A stretch of DNA of 64,000 bases from Chrysemys picta bellii (GCF_011386835.1 NC_088805.1:14256836-14320835), one strand, 5' to 3'; numbered from the stretch's first letter, positions 41,319-54,700 are shown. The notes: a model not told the origin generated them from the sequence alone. Program-made: numbers and translations.

Positions 41319-41652
41319 CAGGGGTCGGCAACGTTTAGCACGCAGCTCGCCAGGGTAAGCACCCTAGCGGGCCGGGCCAGTTTATTTACCTGATGACGCG
41401 GCAGGTTTGGCCGATCATGGCCCCCACTGGCTGCGGTTCACTGTCCTGGGCCAATAGGGGTGGTGGGACGCCGCGGCCAGCACATCCCTCGCCCGCGCTG
41501 CTTCCTGCCGCCCCCATTGGCCTGGGATGGCAAACCGCGGCCAGTGGGGGCTGCGATCGGCCGAACCTGCCACGTCAGCAGGTAAATAAACTGGCCTGGC
41601 CCGCTAGGGTGCAAACCCTGGTGAGCTGCGTGACAAACGTTGCCGACTCCTG
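41319..41652. mobile_element. hAT-type foldback MITE with perfect target duplication
   Basis: Perfect 8-bp duplication CTCTAATG (41311-41318 and 41653-41660). The ends CAGGGGTCGGCAACGTTT and ACGTTGCCGACTCCTG are inverted. Internal arms such as CCCCCACTGGCTGCGGTT and ACCGCGGCCAGTGGGGG also pair, so most of the 334 bp folds back. GC-rich, non-coding. Confidence 0.9.
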
Positions 41653-41660
41653 CTCTAATG

Positions 41661-43679
41661 TAACCAGAAAAAGTAACCTCACTGCCATAGGTATACCGCC
41701 CGGCCCTGGTATGGCTCAGGCACCAATCCCGTCTAGCCCTGCTCCGGTAAATGATGCAGGCACTTTCTGGTGACCTTTCCTGTATGTGTGCAATACGTCT
41801 GAGCCGGGAGGGAAATAGAGGCAAGACACAGAGAGATGGTAGAGGAGGGACGTGACTTAGTCCTCAGCGCTTGGATGAGGCAGAAGCTTTTAAGGCATGA
41901 GCTAAAAACCCAATAGAATTCAATTAAAAAAGTGGTGCTGCGTGAAATGTGTGAAATGCCTTCAAGGATTTGTTTAGACTCATTACCTCCCCGCAGAGCC
42001 AGGGTGAGTTCAGTATCAAATGGCACCACAGCCCTTCCCCAGCTAGAGTAGCTGTAAGATTGAGCTCTCATTGTCCCAGACTCCCTGCCACCCGGGCAAA
42101 TCCGCACCACAAAAGGGGAAACGCAACAAATAATTGCTTCTACAAAATCCAAATCCTGAGGCCCTCGCTCGGCTTCTGTTCAGTCCTCACTCAGGCAAAC
42201 CCCCATTGACTTTAATCCCCATTAATACAGTTGACAGTAAAAAACTAAAGGCCCAGTTCTGTCACCTTGGCTCATGCTGAGTGTCTCAGTTCACAGACAC
42301 CAGCCCTGGTGGATCTTCATAACACATTATCCACAGTGAAGCCATGCCAATGGATCTCTCCTCCTTGCAGACTGATTGCACCTCAATAGGTTTCAGAGAT
42401 AAGCTTTATGGCCCAGCGCCTCAGCTGGTATAAGTCAGCATCGTTCCATGGACAATAGCTGTAGATATCTGTCCTCTTAATCTTCTTATTATTACAGAAT
42501 AATATGCTAGCATTACCTCACTGTATGTGCCATATGCACACTGCGGTGGTCAGTGAAACACCCCAGGATTCCTCATCCTATTTCACCACGTGGATTGACT
42601 TTTATTTGTATTTTACACTGATTTTGATGTTTCCGTGGACAGCCAGAGATGGGCCAAATCTGGAAGCCTTTATCCAGAATTCTCTCCCAGCAAAACTTTG
42701 TGGCTACAATGGAGGCCAGAACTGGGCCATTGTCTTGATCTTATGACATCCTAATGGCACTGGAGATGACAAGGGGATCTGGGAAGTTCCCCACCACATT
42801 GCGAGGGACAAACTCTTCCTACAGGACTGGATGTTCGTGATTGCATAGTTTAACTATAAGAAGCTTCTCCAGGTCCGCAGAATCGCCTGCCTCCCAGCCA
42901 TCCACAATGTTTATGCATGTGGGCAATTGAACAATAACTCAGAGTCTGAAGCTTTGACAAGTCCCAAATGTTCCACAATGGATTTCCATGGATACAGCAG
43001 ACTCTGAATAAGGACATGGAGAAAGCCCTACAGGCATGTGGGCTGTACCCCCCTGTACCCCGCTGGGCCTTGCTGTGAAAGGGTCCTTTTTGGGGGAGCG
43101 GTCTTCAGAAGACAGAGAACAGAGCAATCTGTTCAGCGATACCCACTCTGTATATACCACAAGCCTGTCTGCTCTGGAATCAATTCCTGGTGTTCAGTCG
43201 AGAAACAAACGTCACATGTATCGTTTCAGGTCAATCACCAGGGGATAAGAACCTACAGAACTGACACTGGGCCAACGTGAACGGGTTAAAAGTCCTTTTC
43301 ATTTGCTTTATGAAGTTTATTGAAAACTACATTGTTCATCTGCTGAAACTTCACAGCTGTTGTGTTTGCCCTCGGGGTAAACCACATCCAAGAAATGGCA
43401 TGTAAAACTTGAGAGTTCAAGACTTGAAAGCTGAAACGCTGCTCTCCTTTTGCTATCTTCCTACCCACTGCACTCGTTCCTTCTCCGTCATGCCTACCTG
43501 TCTGTCCCCTGGCCTTTTTGACGTTCCTTTTTCCTCTCTTGGGCTTTCTCTCTTTATTTCTCAGTTTTCTGGTTTCTAACGCTTCTCTTTTTGCAGTAAA
43601 ATAAACCCTCAAATCAGAAGTGGCTGAGGTGCGATAGGGGTAACAGGAAATTCATTGTCTGAGGAAATACCTTCAAAAG
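41661..43679. other. Intergenic, no gene recognised
   Basis: Nothing beyond short frames. A lysine- and arginine-rich frame at 43286-43612 (minus) has no family motif. Confidence 0.4.
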
Positions 43680-43800
43680 TCCATGTTGTTATTTTCATTA
43701 TTATATTATTTGTATTATCACAGCAGGTCGGAGCCCCCGTGATGGGCCACGACCCCATTGTGCTAGGTACTGTACAAACACAGAACAAAAAGACAATCCA
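43680..43800 (+). mobile_element. Old interspersed repeat, family uncertain
   Basis: GACCCCATTGTGCTAGGTAC, TGTACAAACACAGAACAAAA: the best-preserved copy here of the repeat seen near 11.5, 41.1 and 57.9 kb. Confidence 0.6.
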
Positions 43801-45374
43801 TGTTATGTCTCTGTTCTCGATATATTACCATGTTGCACAATGCTATTATCGTGTCATTACCATCCACTGCTAAGTCATGCATTATTCAACCTGAGATGGA
43901 CAAATACTGCAAAAAGTGTATTCATTTACACCAAGAAATCCTATTAATTATTTTGATTCACCCCTCATAGATTTTCTCCCAGCAAATGAGTGAATTTTTG
44001 TTTGCAAAAAGGTTTATGGGATAAAGGAAGTGTTGTGATTATGCATGCAACTAGATATTTGCATACATATTGCTTTCCGAAGTATTTGCACCAGGTTTGA
44101 AATTTCTTTGTGCGTTTGGGAGTCATCCAATTAGGGAGTAGAATTACAACGACTTGATTTTGGTGATCAAGCACCTGACACAAATAGTGGATTATGAATA
44201 GTGCACATACCAAGCAGTAGTTGTGGTGAATAATAAAATAAGAATAAAAATAGGACATGAAACCCACAGGGTGAAATATATTCTGTCATGAAATCATTTT
44301 GAGTAAAAAGCACGTTTGTAAACACCAAAGATTTTTGGACGATAATTCACAAACAAGGGGCTAAATTCATCTGAATAGTTTGTCCAGCTCTACAAGCAAC
44401 CATACCGTGTGATGTGCCAACGAATTACATGCAGCCAAACATTTGAAGAAGGGCAAAAGTGTCTATACACCCATTGCACTGCCCAGATCTGCCCATGCAT
44501 GTGGTAATTAGGTGATTCCATGTGCAAACGCGTAGGGAGGCAGACAGTAAACGCAATAAACATCTGCAAATGATGCATCAAAGGGCTGTGCTGTGTGAAC
44601 CCATGCAATGCCCAGTGCCATTAGGCAATTACCATATGCAGCCATATGGATTAGGATTGTGTGGAATCATATGGCAATCTACCATTACCAGGGGCTACCA
44701 TAAAAACACAGAGTAACCCAAGGAAAGGGGCCATGCTGACGGAATACACGAGAGGAAAGATACCCATGAAAGAAGGGCTACCCACATTGTATGACTGTGG
44801 GAAATATACCCTGGAAGCCCTAATGTGCGCTAATTCCTCTGTGCATGTGTGCTAGGGGAGAGCGCTCTAACACTAGCCGCCAAGAACATTTATGCAGCAG
44901 TTAATTACCAAGCCAGCACTCTAATTCCTGCCAGTCACTGAAGCCAGCCAAAAGAGGAGTTTTTATAAGATACTGAATGTATGAACACAGCCCTGAAGCC
45001 ATCACATAGCTGAGGTGTTTTTTTTAGGCAGGGCAACCTCCTGATTCTTGTCTACCTTTTAAATCGCTTTTGCTGCACAGGCTGGAGGGAGCCAGTTTCA
45101 TGCACTAAAGCTGGAAGGAGCAATAATAAACTCTGTGCCTGTGCAACTGAAGGCAGGCCCAGAACTCCAGTTTGGGTTCAAGACAACACACTGTGTTGGT
45201 AAGGGATGGGCTAGGTGAGAAAGCAGACCTCCTCCACCTCTCATGCCACAGATTCTACGATTCATTGCCTCCCAGGGCTGCACTGTGCCAGGAATCCATG
45301 CTAGCTTCCAGGCAGGCACTGAAATCCAGTTCGAGTTCTTCTCCCCGCAGGTGGATTCACTCATGCCAGATTCC
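43801..45374. other. Intergenic, AT-rich, no gene recognised
   Basis: Only short frames. The text around 44400-44720 repeats words such as CCATGCA, GCCCAG and CATATG loosely. Confidence 0.4.
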
Positions 45375-45595
45375 GACAGAGGAGCGGTCGGATGGTACAG
45401 GAGTTAGGGCACTAGCCTGGGACTTGGGAGACCAAGGCTCAATTTCCTGTTTGTGTGTGACTGACTGACTGTATGCCTCACTCCCCTGTACATGAAATGG
45501 GTGTAATATCATTTCCCTACCTCCGAGGGGGGCTGTGGGGATAAATATGTCACAAGATTGTGAGGCGCTCAGGTATGATGGGGCCCATAGAAGTA
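45375..45595 (+). mobile_element. MIR/CORE-SINE remnant
   Basis: GGAGTTAGGGCACTAGCCTG, CTTGGGAGACCAAGGCTCAA, then CATGAAATGGGTGTAAT and TTGTGAGGCGCTCAGGTA follow the order of a MIR-type SINE head, core and tail. Confidence 0.7.
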
Positions 45596-46483
45596 TAGAG
45601 ATAGAAATCCAGTTCAGATCCTTCTTCTCAGGAGCTGCCCCCAGAACCCAGTGCAGATAGGCACAGAAAGCCAGTTCAGGGTCTTAGTCTCTCAAGGGTT
45701 GTGCCCATAAATCAGATGTCTAATGTCTACCAAGACTTGAATGCCTTTGCCAGCCCCTGGGCAGCATTCAGATCCTGATCTCTAGTTCTGCCCTGGCTTG
45801 CGCTGACTTTCAGAAATACTCAGTTTGGGGTGATGATAATAACAATAATAAAAATTCTCAACTGAGCACAGTCAAAGCTATTAAACATCTCAGTCTGCCC
45901 TGACTGGAACCTGTGAGCACTCTGTGAATCCAGGCTTGCAACATGTACCCGTGGAGTTACTATTGGGGTGCATGACATGAAACCGATAAACACGTCAATG
46001 CTCATCTAGTCTCACCAGCACTAATCCCCATCAACCTGTAAGTTCTGAGAAGATGTGAGAAATTCCTGAGTCGCTGAGAAAGTGGCACCCAGGGGCTGTG
46101 AGTGAAAACACCAGCCAGGAAAAGTGTTCACTACGGGATACGGCCTGAGAGAGAAATAACCACAGAGGTAGGCGAAGCTGAAGGAATAAGGGAAACATTA
46201 TAGAGGGCTGTGGTGTGGCCTGCACTATGTGATGATTCATTGGCTCTCAGGAATTATTTCTGCAGGGTGCAGCATTGGGACTGATCCACCAAGGGCGTGG
46301 GTGGCACTGACAAATTCCCCATCTCCATTTCAGGGCAAAGACCAAAAGCCAAGGCAAGAGAATGAGGAGAGGATCAAAGAAAGAGAAGAGAGAGAGCAGA
46401 GCGGAGGAGCATCCCCTCTGGGGAATCTAGTTAGGGAAATGCCTGCTGCAAAGAACAGCTTAATAAATAAGCAGATAAGGATA

Positions 46484-47705
46484 CTTCATAGACTCATAGA
46501 CTCATAGACTTTAAGGTCAGAAGGGACCATTATGATCATCTGGTCTGACCCCCTGCATGCTGCAGGCCATAAAACCGTCCCTACCCCTTCCCTGGACTCT
46601 GCTGTTGAAGTCCCCAATCCTGTTTTTAGTGACTTCAATCGGCAGAGACCCTCCTGCTAGAGATCCCTGCCCCATGCTGCGGAGGAAGGCGAAAAACCTC
46701 CAGAGGCTCAGCCAATCTGCCCTGGAGGAAAATTCCTTCCCGACCCCAAATATGGCGATCAGTAAGACCCCGAGCATATAGGCAAGAGTCTCCAGCCCGA
46801 CCCCCGTTAGCCATTATACTATTTACCTACCATTGCTTGGCTTTCCTTGACTACTATGTTTTACCATTAAACCATTCCCTCCATAAACTTATCTAACTTA
46901 ATCTTAAAACCAGACAGGTCCGTCGCCCCCACCGTTTCCCTCGGTAGGCCGTTCCAATATTTCACCCCTCTGACGGTCAGAAACCTTCGTCTAATTTCAA
47001 GTCTGAACTTCCCCACGGCCAGTTTATATCCATTCGTTCTTGTATCCACGTTAGTACTAAGCTGGAATAATTCTTCTCCCTCCCTTGTATTAATCCCTCT
47101 AATATATTTAAAGATAGCAATCATATCCCCTCTCAGCCTTCGCTTTGTCAGACTAAACAACCCAAGCTCCTCTAGTCTCCTTTCATACGACAGGTTTTCC
47201 ATTCCTCTGATCATCCTAGTGGCCCTTCTCTGCACCCGGTCCAGTTTGAGTTCATCTTTTTTAAACATGGGAGACCAGAACTGCACACAGTACTCCAAAT
47301 GAGGTCTCACCAGCGCCTTGTACAACGGAAGCAGGACCTCCTTATCCCTACTAGATATCCCTCGCCTAATGCATCCCAAGACAGCATTGGCTTTTTTCAC
47401 CGCCACGTCACATTGTCGACTCATAGTCATCCTGCGGTCTACAAGAACCCCTAGGTCCTTCTCCTCTTCCGTTACTTCTAACCAATGCGTCCCCATCTTG
47501 TAACTAAAATTGTTATTAGTCATCCCCAAATGCATCACCTTACACTTTTCACTATTAAATTTCATCCTATTTCTGATGCTCCAATTCACAAGCTCATTCA
47601 AGTCTCCCTGCAGGATATCCCTATCCTCCTCCGAATTTACAACGCCTCCCACCTTCGTATCATCCGCAAACTTTATCAGCCCACTCCTGCAATCGGTTCC
47701 CACTT
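46484..47705 (-). mobile_element. CR1 LINE, 5'-truncated, with a long open RT fragment
   Basis: The left end is the CR1 3' terminus with three TCATAGACT tail repeats, followed by AAGGTCAGAAGGGACCATTA. A continuous frame at 46867-47703 (278 codons, minus) codes for the C-terminal half of the reverse transcriptase. It contains the FADD form of the YxDD active-site box near its start (IKFADDTKVGG), then VMHLG, PHLEYCVQFWSP, LDRVQRRATRMIRGME and SLTKRRLRGD. Lack of stops suggests a younger insertion than the other CR1 copies here. The N-terminal part is missing, so it is not autonomous. Confidence 0.92.
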
Positions 47706-49943
47706 CTTATCCCACTGAAATCAAATTCATATACATCTTATCTGCAGCTCTTTAACAAGTAGCTTTGTTCTGCTCCCAAGCTGCAATGTCCTCTTTCCAT
47801 TAAACTCTTATAAAGTGGCTGTAATGCCCTGGAGACAGAAGTCCTGGATCTAGCCACAGATTGGCATTACAAGCTGCCCTCATGGTGCCGGGCCAATGTG
47901 CCTCAACCCTGACGGGGAAGAGAGGTCCGTCTTCCCAATCCCACCTCACAGGCCGTGGGGAGGATTGTGAGGCATTCAGATACGACAGTGACAGTGGCCA
48001 GATGAGTACCTAAGATAGATAGCCAGTCCCCATGGCACGTTCAGTTCTTGGCCTCTTTACCAGTCGTAGTGTTCTTGGGATGTGCACAACCCTCCGACAG
48101 GATTTTTGGTTATCACGGACCTGACTGGGGTCTGGGCCGGTGACCTACAAAAGCAAGGCTCCTTATCCCATTAGCCATCCCCTGAGTCAGCCAGTCTCAC
48201 AGACAGGCGAGGCTTCTTCATTTTGCAGTGATTTTGCGTTCTCCGAAGAGAGGGCTAGCAATGGCTAGAGCCAGACATAGTGCAGACAAGCAGTGTGAAA
48301 GCTTCCCCTACACAGCTCCACCCATCCCTCTCATTTCTGATCTGCTGAACCTGCCCTGGCCTTCGCAGGGGAGACTGCCGCTAGCCATGCCACACTGTGG
48401 GGTGGTTTTGTGATGTGGCCCAGTACACTGAGACCAGCTAAACGCAGTCAGGCACATTTAGACAGATGTGTCCAGAGATGAAAGCCGCTTGCCCCGTATC
48501 ACTTAATCCCTGAGATACTGTCTGCTTGGGGTAGTAAGAAAAAACTAAGTATCAAGCACTTTAAGAGAGTGGTTTGCCCTCTCAGGGTTTTTTGTTGTCT
48601 CTATCTGGCAGCGCTGTGCTGTAGAAAGTGAAGTGCAAATTCATAACAGACGTCAGAGTGTGAGCTCTGCATTCACGTGCCTTCCCCTCTCCTCGCGGGT
48701 TGCTTCATAAGAAGGTAAAAGCCATCAGGAGAGAGAAAAGTTATTCCACCCTGTAATAAAACCCCTGTCAGCTCACCTCTGAGAACCTGGATCTCACAAC
48801 TACAGGGTCATCATCACAGTGCGTAGGGGGCCAGATAAAGCAAAGGGTGGGTCAGACCTGAAAATTAGATACTGAGGCAGACATGACAAAACTCTCCGGC
48901 TTCCCTAGCAGCGTGTGAAGCTGGCTGCAGTCGGCTATTGTCAGCTCTGAGTGCGTTCCTGTAGATAACAACATGCAGAGCATCTGGGATGTAATCTAGG
49001 AAAACCAGAGTCAGTGGGACACTGCACAGCACACTCTGGAAAGCCTGAGTAACAAATACCTCAGCAACTGCAGAACACACATACTGAGCCCAGACCTCGG
49101 CGCAGTAGGGAGAACAGCCCAACCAATTCTGCCTCTGAGGTTTGTTCAGTGGCCTTCCTGACACGAGTCTGCAACTCAGTCCAGTTCCTGGTGCATGTAT
49201 TATCAGAACCAGCGGGTGCCTTCTTTGGCAGTATCAGCATCTAGGCTAAGGATTGGATGTGCTACCCTCTCACCACTGAGCTTGGGAGGTAGGAACACTT
49301 GCATGGCTACTTGTGCTTGGGCCACACCTGGATTGTGACACATTCGTTAGCACTAAATTCCCCTTTGAGAAGCTCTCCAAAACAAAACCGCCATGGCCCC
49401 AAAGGTGGACACTTTGCAGGCCAGGTGGTTTGAAGCAACCAGCCACAGCCTGCAGTCCAGGGTATACTGGGAACACAGCCTTCTCGGTATCATTCCCGGA
49501 CATTGCTGCCCACGGCTGACAAGCACAAGCCTCCATGCTGATTGGGGGCACCGTGGTTTGAACCAGGAAGCAGCTTCTGGGCATCAGCCAAGCCCTATGG
49601 CGACTCCTGACATCACAGATACAGATATCTGAGTCAGCTTAGGATATTCTCCCTCAGTTGTAGGTTTCCCTCAGTGCTTCCCCAGCCTCACTAACTCCCC
49701 TGGGAATGTGCTATTCTCTTTAGCCACCTCCCTGCAGCCTGCAGTAGCTTCTGGGCAAGAAACAACAAAGGTCCATTGCAAAGATCCTCTCTTAATGGTG
49801 CATGTGATGACGGAAAGGGATGGCGATTGCCAGACGATAATAGGGAAAGGGCTACGAAACTCCCCTAGTCAGACTCCGGCGGATGTGGTGCCTCCCCCCG
49901 CTCTCTGTTACGGTTTAGGGCTCTTACTTCTGAACAAAGTCAG
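47706..49943. other. Intergenic, no gene recognised
   Basis: No repeat or exon recognised by eye. Confidence 0.4.
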
Positions 49944-49957
49944 CCTGTCTGAACTGG

Positions 49958-52013
49958 AAAAAGAACAGGAGTACTTGTGGCACCTTAGAGACTAACAAAT
50001 TTATTTCAGCATAAGCTTTCGTGGGCTACAGCCCACTTCTTCAGATGCATAGAGTGGAACACACAGATAGAAGATATTTATTTATACATACAGAGAACAT
50101 GAAAAGGTGGAGGTACGCATACCAATTGTAAGAGGCCAATCAATTGAGATGAGCTATCAGTAGCAGCAGAAGAAAAAACTTTGAAGTGATAATCGAGATG
50201 ACCCATAGAAGGTGTGAGGAGAACTTAACATGGGGGAAAAAAATTCAATTAGTGTAATGACCAGTCTCTGTTTAGGCCTCAGTTAATTGTGTCTAATTTG
50301 CATATTAATTCAAGTTCAGCAGTCTCTCTTTGGAGTCTGTTTTTTTGTTGCAAAACTGACACCTTCAAGTCTGTCACTGAGTGATTAGAGAGGTTGAAGT
50401 GTTCTCCCACTGGTTTTTGAATGTTATGATTCCTGATGTCAGATTTGTGTCCATTTATTCTTTTGCGTAGAGACTGTCCAGTTTGGCCAATGTACATGGC
50501 AGAGGGGCATTGCTGGCACATGATGGCCCCACAGTATGCCAACATCTTTATGGGTGACTTAGAACAACGCTTCCTTAGCTCTCGTTCCCTAACGCCCCTA
50601 CTCTACTTGCGCTACATTGATGATATCTTCATCATCTGGACCCATAGAAAAGAAGCCCTCGATGAATTCCATCATGATTTTAACAATTTCCATCCCACCA
50701 TCAACCTCAGCCTAGATCAATCCACACAAGCGGTCCATTTCCTAGACACTACTGTGCTAATAAGCGATGGTCACATAAACACCACCCTATATTGGAAACC
50801 CACTGACCGCTATACTTACCTACATGCCTCCAGCTTCCATCCAGGACACACCACATGATCCATTGTCTACAGCCAAGCTCTAAGATACAACCGCATTTGC
50901 TCCAATCCCTCAGACAGAGATAAACACCTACAAGATCTCTATCAAGCATTCTTAAAACTCCAATACCCACCTGCTGAAGTGAAAAAACAGATTGACAGAA
51001 CCAGAAGAGTACCCAGAAGCCACCTACTACAGGACAGGCCCAACAAAGAAAATAACAGAACGCCACTAGCCGCCACCTTCAGCCCCCAACCGAAACCTCT
51101 CCAGCGCATCATCAAAGATCTACAACCTATCCTGAAAGATGATCCCTCACTCTCACAGATCTTGGGAGACAGACCAGTCCTCGCTTACAGACAGCCTCCC
51201 AACCTTAAGCAAATACTCACCAGCAACCGCACACCATACAACAAAAACACTAACCCAGGAACCTAACCTTGCAACAAACCCCGATGCCAGCTCTGTCCAC
51301 ATATCTGTTCAAATGACACCATCATAGGACCTAACCACGTCAGCCACACCATCAGGGGCTCGTTCACCTGCACATCTACCAACGTGATATATGCCATCAT
51401 GTGCCAGCAATGCCGCTCTGCCATGTACATTGGCCAAACCGGACAGTCTCTATGCAAAAGAATAAATGGATACAAGTCTGACATCAGGAATCATAACATT
51501 CAAAAACCAGTGGGAGAACACTTCAACCTCTCTAACCACTCAGTGACAGACTTGAAGGTGTCAGTTTTGCAACAAAAAAACTTCAAAAACAGACTCCAAA
51601 GAGAGACTGCTGAACTCAAATTAATATGCAAAGTAGACACAATTAATTTAGGCCTAAACAGAGACTGGGAATGGTTGGGTCATTACACTAATTGAATTTT
51701 TTTCCCCCCATGTTAAGTTCTCCTCACACCTTCTATGGGTCATCTCGATTATCACTTCAAAGTTTTTTCTTCTGCTGCTACTGATAGCTCATCTCAATTG
51801 ATTGGCCTCTTACAATTGGTATGCGTACTTCCACCTTTTCATGTTCTCTGTATGTATAAATATCGTCTGTCTGTGTGTTCCACTCTATGCATCCGAAGAA
51901 GTGGGCTGTAGCCCACGAAAGCTTATGCTGAAATAAATTTGTTAGTCTCTAAGGTGCCACAAGTACTCCTGTTCTTTTTGCGGATACAGACTAACACGGC
52001 TGCTACTTTGTAA
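49958..52013 (+). mobile_element. Penelope-like retroelement pair in inverted (head-to-head) arrangement
   Basis: Flanked by a perfect 14-bp duplication CCTGTCTGAACTGG (49944-49957 and 52014-52027). The right part (about 50527-52013, plus) codes for the reverse transcriptase end (YANIFMGDLEQRFL, catalytic YIDD in LRYIDDIFIIW) and then a GIY-YIG endonuclease (CQQCRSAMYIGQTGQSL, PVGEHFNLSNHSVTDL), with at least two in-frame stops. The left part (49958-50526) is an inverted copy of the GIY-YIG end and 3' terminus. The outer ends share AAAAAGAACAGGAGTACTTG in inverted form. Non-functional copy. Confidence 0.88.
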
Positions 52014-52027
52014 CCTGTCTGAACTGG

Positions 52028-53289
52028 GTCTGTTTGCACAGGGTGTCATGAACCTGCAGCTGTGCTCACAATATCTCCACTTTTCTGCCTTGGTGAACAA
52101 GCTCTCTGGAATTTGGTGGTGAAGACGGTGAGGTTTCCTACGGTGCTTTGGCTTTTGGTGCCTTTTCTCCATTCCCGCTGCCATAATGAAAAGGGTTGAG
52201 CAGCCAATGGAAAAAATCCCTGGTTCTGGGGCAGTGTCTTTCCATTTGGTTTTCAGGGCATCTTGGGGTGGTTGGCTGGGCTCTCCGGTGAGAAGGGGAA
52301 CACCAGCATATGTGGGGCACAGTTCAGTAGCTTGTGACCTCCTGGATGTGCTCAGCAGCTCCCTGCAGGGATCAGAGTCTGGAGCTGGGGGTTGCATCTC
52401 ATAGACCCTAGTAGCGGGGTGAGGTCAGGATGGAGAGTGTCTTTCCCCTACACCATGGAAGTGACGCGTCACCTACTTGCCATTTCCAGAAACACTAACT
52501 CCGTTTCTCTCAGAAAAATATGGGGCTGAGCTGCGGACCGGTGGAGATGCCAAAGCAGGGTGAAAGGGGGAGTAAGAAATCGTCAAGAGGTCTGTCTGTA
52601 TAACTCTCTAATCTATCTATATCAGTACTTATGCAGCCCCCATTAGTGCAGCAGCTGAGCTAAAATGATTGGGTTTGCATTTAGTTCTGGAAGCGGCACT
52701 ATCACTAACCTACATGAGAGAGGATTAAAAATCATGAGATTTTTGAACGGAATAATTTGTGGGTTCCTTTTACTTGTCTTCTGGTGTCATAGTCTTTAGG
52801 ATTCATATTTTCAAGCATTTCTCTACAACCATCAGAGCTAAAATCTTTTTCTAAATGGAAGCTCAGATGCTCACCTAATCCCGCGACTCCAGCACCTGGG
52901 GCTTTCACAAATTGGGAGAAGTGGCAATGCTGCAGGGTGAAATCTATGGGTCGTTTTGATCATGTGCGTGATGAATTGCAGAGGCTAAGGCCAGCTCCTG
53001 AAATTCTTTCTCCTGCACTCGTGAACCTCTGCTGTTGGTGGGAAGTCCTAGTTGATAGTTGTGAAGGGAAAAGTAGCTAGGGCCAGTCCCTTGGAAACTT
53101 TAGACTACGAAGACAGAGAGGCTGAACGGGGCTCTACATGCATTGGAGAGCCAGTGCAGAGAATAAAGCACCCCCTAAGGCTTTTGAGGGTACACCTGTT
53201 GGAGCCACTTTCAGAAAAACAAAAAGACAACGCCTCTGTTTGATACTATAGCCCACTCGGTTATTACTGATTTGGGGACAAAGTACCTT
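52028..53289. other. Intergenic, no gene recognised
   Basis: Short frames only. Confidence 0.4.
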
Positions 53290-53515
53290 AGGTACTTACC
53301 TGGCCTCATTACTGCAGTATCTGTGCTCTGCTCAGTCTCTGATATATCCTCACAGCGCCCCTGTGAGGCAGGGCCGTACTATTATTCCCATTTTACAAAC
53401 AAAGAACTGAGGTCCAGAGAGCCTTTCCCAGGATCAAACACAAAGTCTGGGGCTGAAGAGGGAACTGACCCAGGTATTCCAAGCCACAGGCCAGCACCCT
53501 ACCTCTCAATTTAAA
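53290..53515 (-). mobile_element. MIR/CORE-SINE remnant (reverse orientation)
   Basis: CCTGTGAGGCAGGGCCGTAC, TATTATTCCCATTTTACAAA and ACTGAGGTCCAGAGAGCC are the reverse complement of the MIR core and tail. Confidence 0.7.
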
Positions 53516-54700
53516 CCTACCGCTAGCAATATACGACTTCTTCAACTGTGATAAACCTTGTTTGGGGTAAAATGCTCATTGAATGTGCATTGATTTAGAT
53601 ACTAAGGTGACAGATGCCTTAGAAATACCTGATAAGACAAATATTAAAATCCCGATTTCCCGTGAGAGCTGAACGATGTTTTGTAACAGATTATGTAAAA
53701 GGAGCACCTTCAGAGGTGAGTGTGTGTGTGTGTGCGCATGTATCTTCCTTCCATACACCCACCATACTGAACTTTATGGTACTGCAGCTAAAAGAAGTCA
53801 GATAGCACCCTCTGGTGGGCACATGGCTAGTTACTGAACCACGTGACACACAAGTTGTTTGTCTCATGACAAAAGGACACAGTGATAATCATTTAAACTG
53901 ACTGAATTCTGGTGCGATAATTATATCTATGATTAGTGAGCAGGTACAGGAGACTTTACCAAAAATACGTCAACTTGCCATTATGATGTTAGCCCTGGGA
54001 AAACTAATTGCCATTGCAGTAATTTATGTGTCTTCTGGAACAACAATGGGAATGCTATGGATGTACTGGAGGTCAGTGGTGTGCAGAGACAAACAACTAG
54101 TCTCCAACAATGTTGCCTGGCCAGGAGAAGGGAGCAGGCTGGCTGTCCTGGAAGCAGAGGACACCTCCAATAGCACAGCACAGCACGCCCTCCCACAACA
54201 TCAGGGCACGAGTTCAGTTCTTACTAAGGAAGAGCAGAAGCGCTATCACTGGACGTCCCTTGGAGGTGCCCTGTCCAAGAAGCCCCTAGAACCAACTCTA
54301 CTAAATTGCTGGGGTGTGATGGGCTCACAGCCCAAGCCATACAGTCGCAGGCCATGTGAGAAATATACCAAGGGGCACTCTGTATCACTCATCTACAGCT
54401 CTTCATATCTATACCATGGTGGGGGCTTTAGAAATGCAGGGACAGACAGACCAGTGGTTTTCAGCCTTTTCCACTCATGACCTCAAGTTATCTCAAAAAC
54501 AATTGTACAGGATTCCTCCCCCAATTAACCAGAAGGCCAGGGAGACTGGTCAGGATGACCCTGGCTGATGCTATGCTGTGGCAGGGTTGAGAGCTCATGG
54601 ACACACAGACTGATCTAGTGGGAATGACTCTTCCCAGTGGCATTGGAGTTTTAGGCCAAGGTGCCTTCATTGGGCATTATCCTGCACTGACCACAAGGCC
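53516..54700. other. Upstream of CHCHD10, with a hAT-like fragment
   Basis: From 54449, CAGACCAGTGGTTTTCAGCC resembles the left end of a hAT-type MITE (CAGTGGTTCTCAACC). No matching right end was found. A 183-codon frame at 53929-54480 (plus) runs into this fragment and has no recognisable motif. Confidence 0.35.

Noticed and set aside
43286..43612. A 108-codon basic frame on the minus strand
   Set aside because: The Lys/Arg richness follows from a pyrimidine-rich plus strand (TTTCCT and CTTTCTC words). No family resemblance was seen.
46867..47703. The 278-codon frame as a possible host gene
   Set aside because: It is the reverse transcriptase C-terminal region of a CR1 LINE, with LINE 3' sequence directly attached.
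53929..54480. A 183-codon plus-strand frame upstream of CHCHD10
   Set aside because: No recognisable domain or signal, and its end runs into a hAT-like fragment. Length alone is not enough evidence for a gene.
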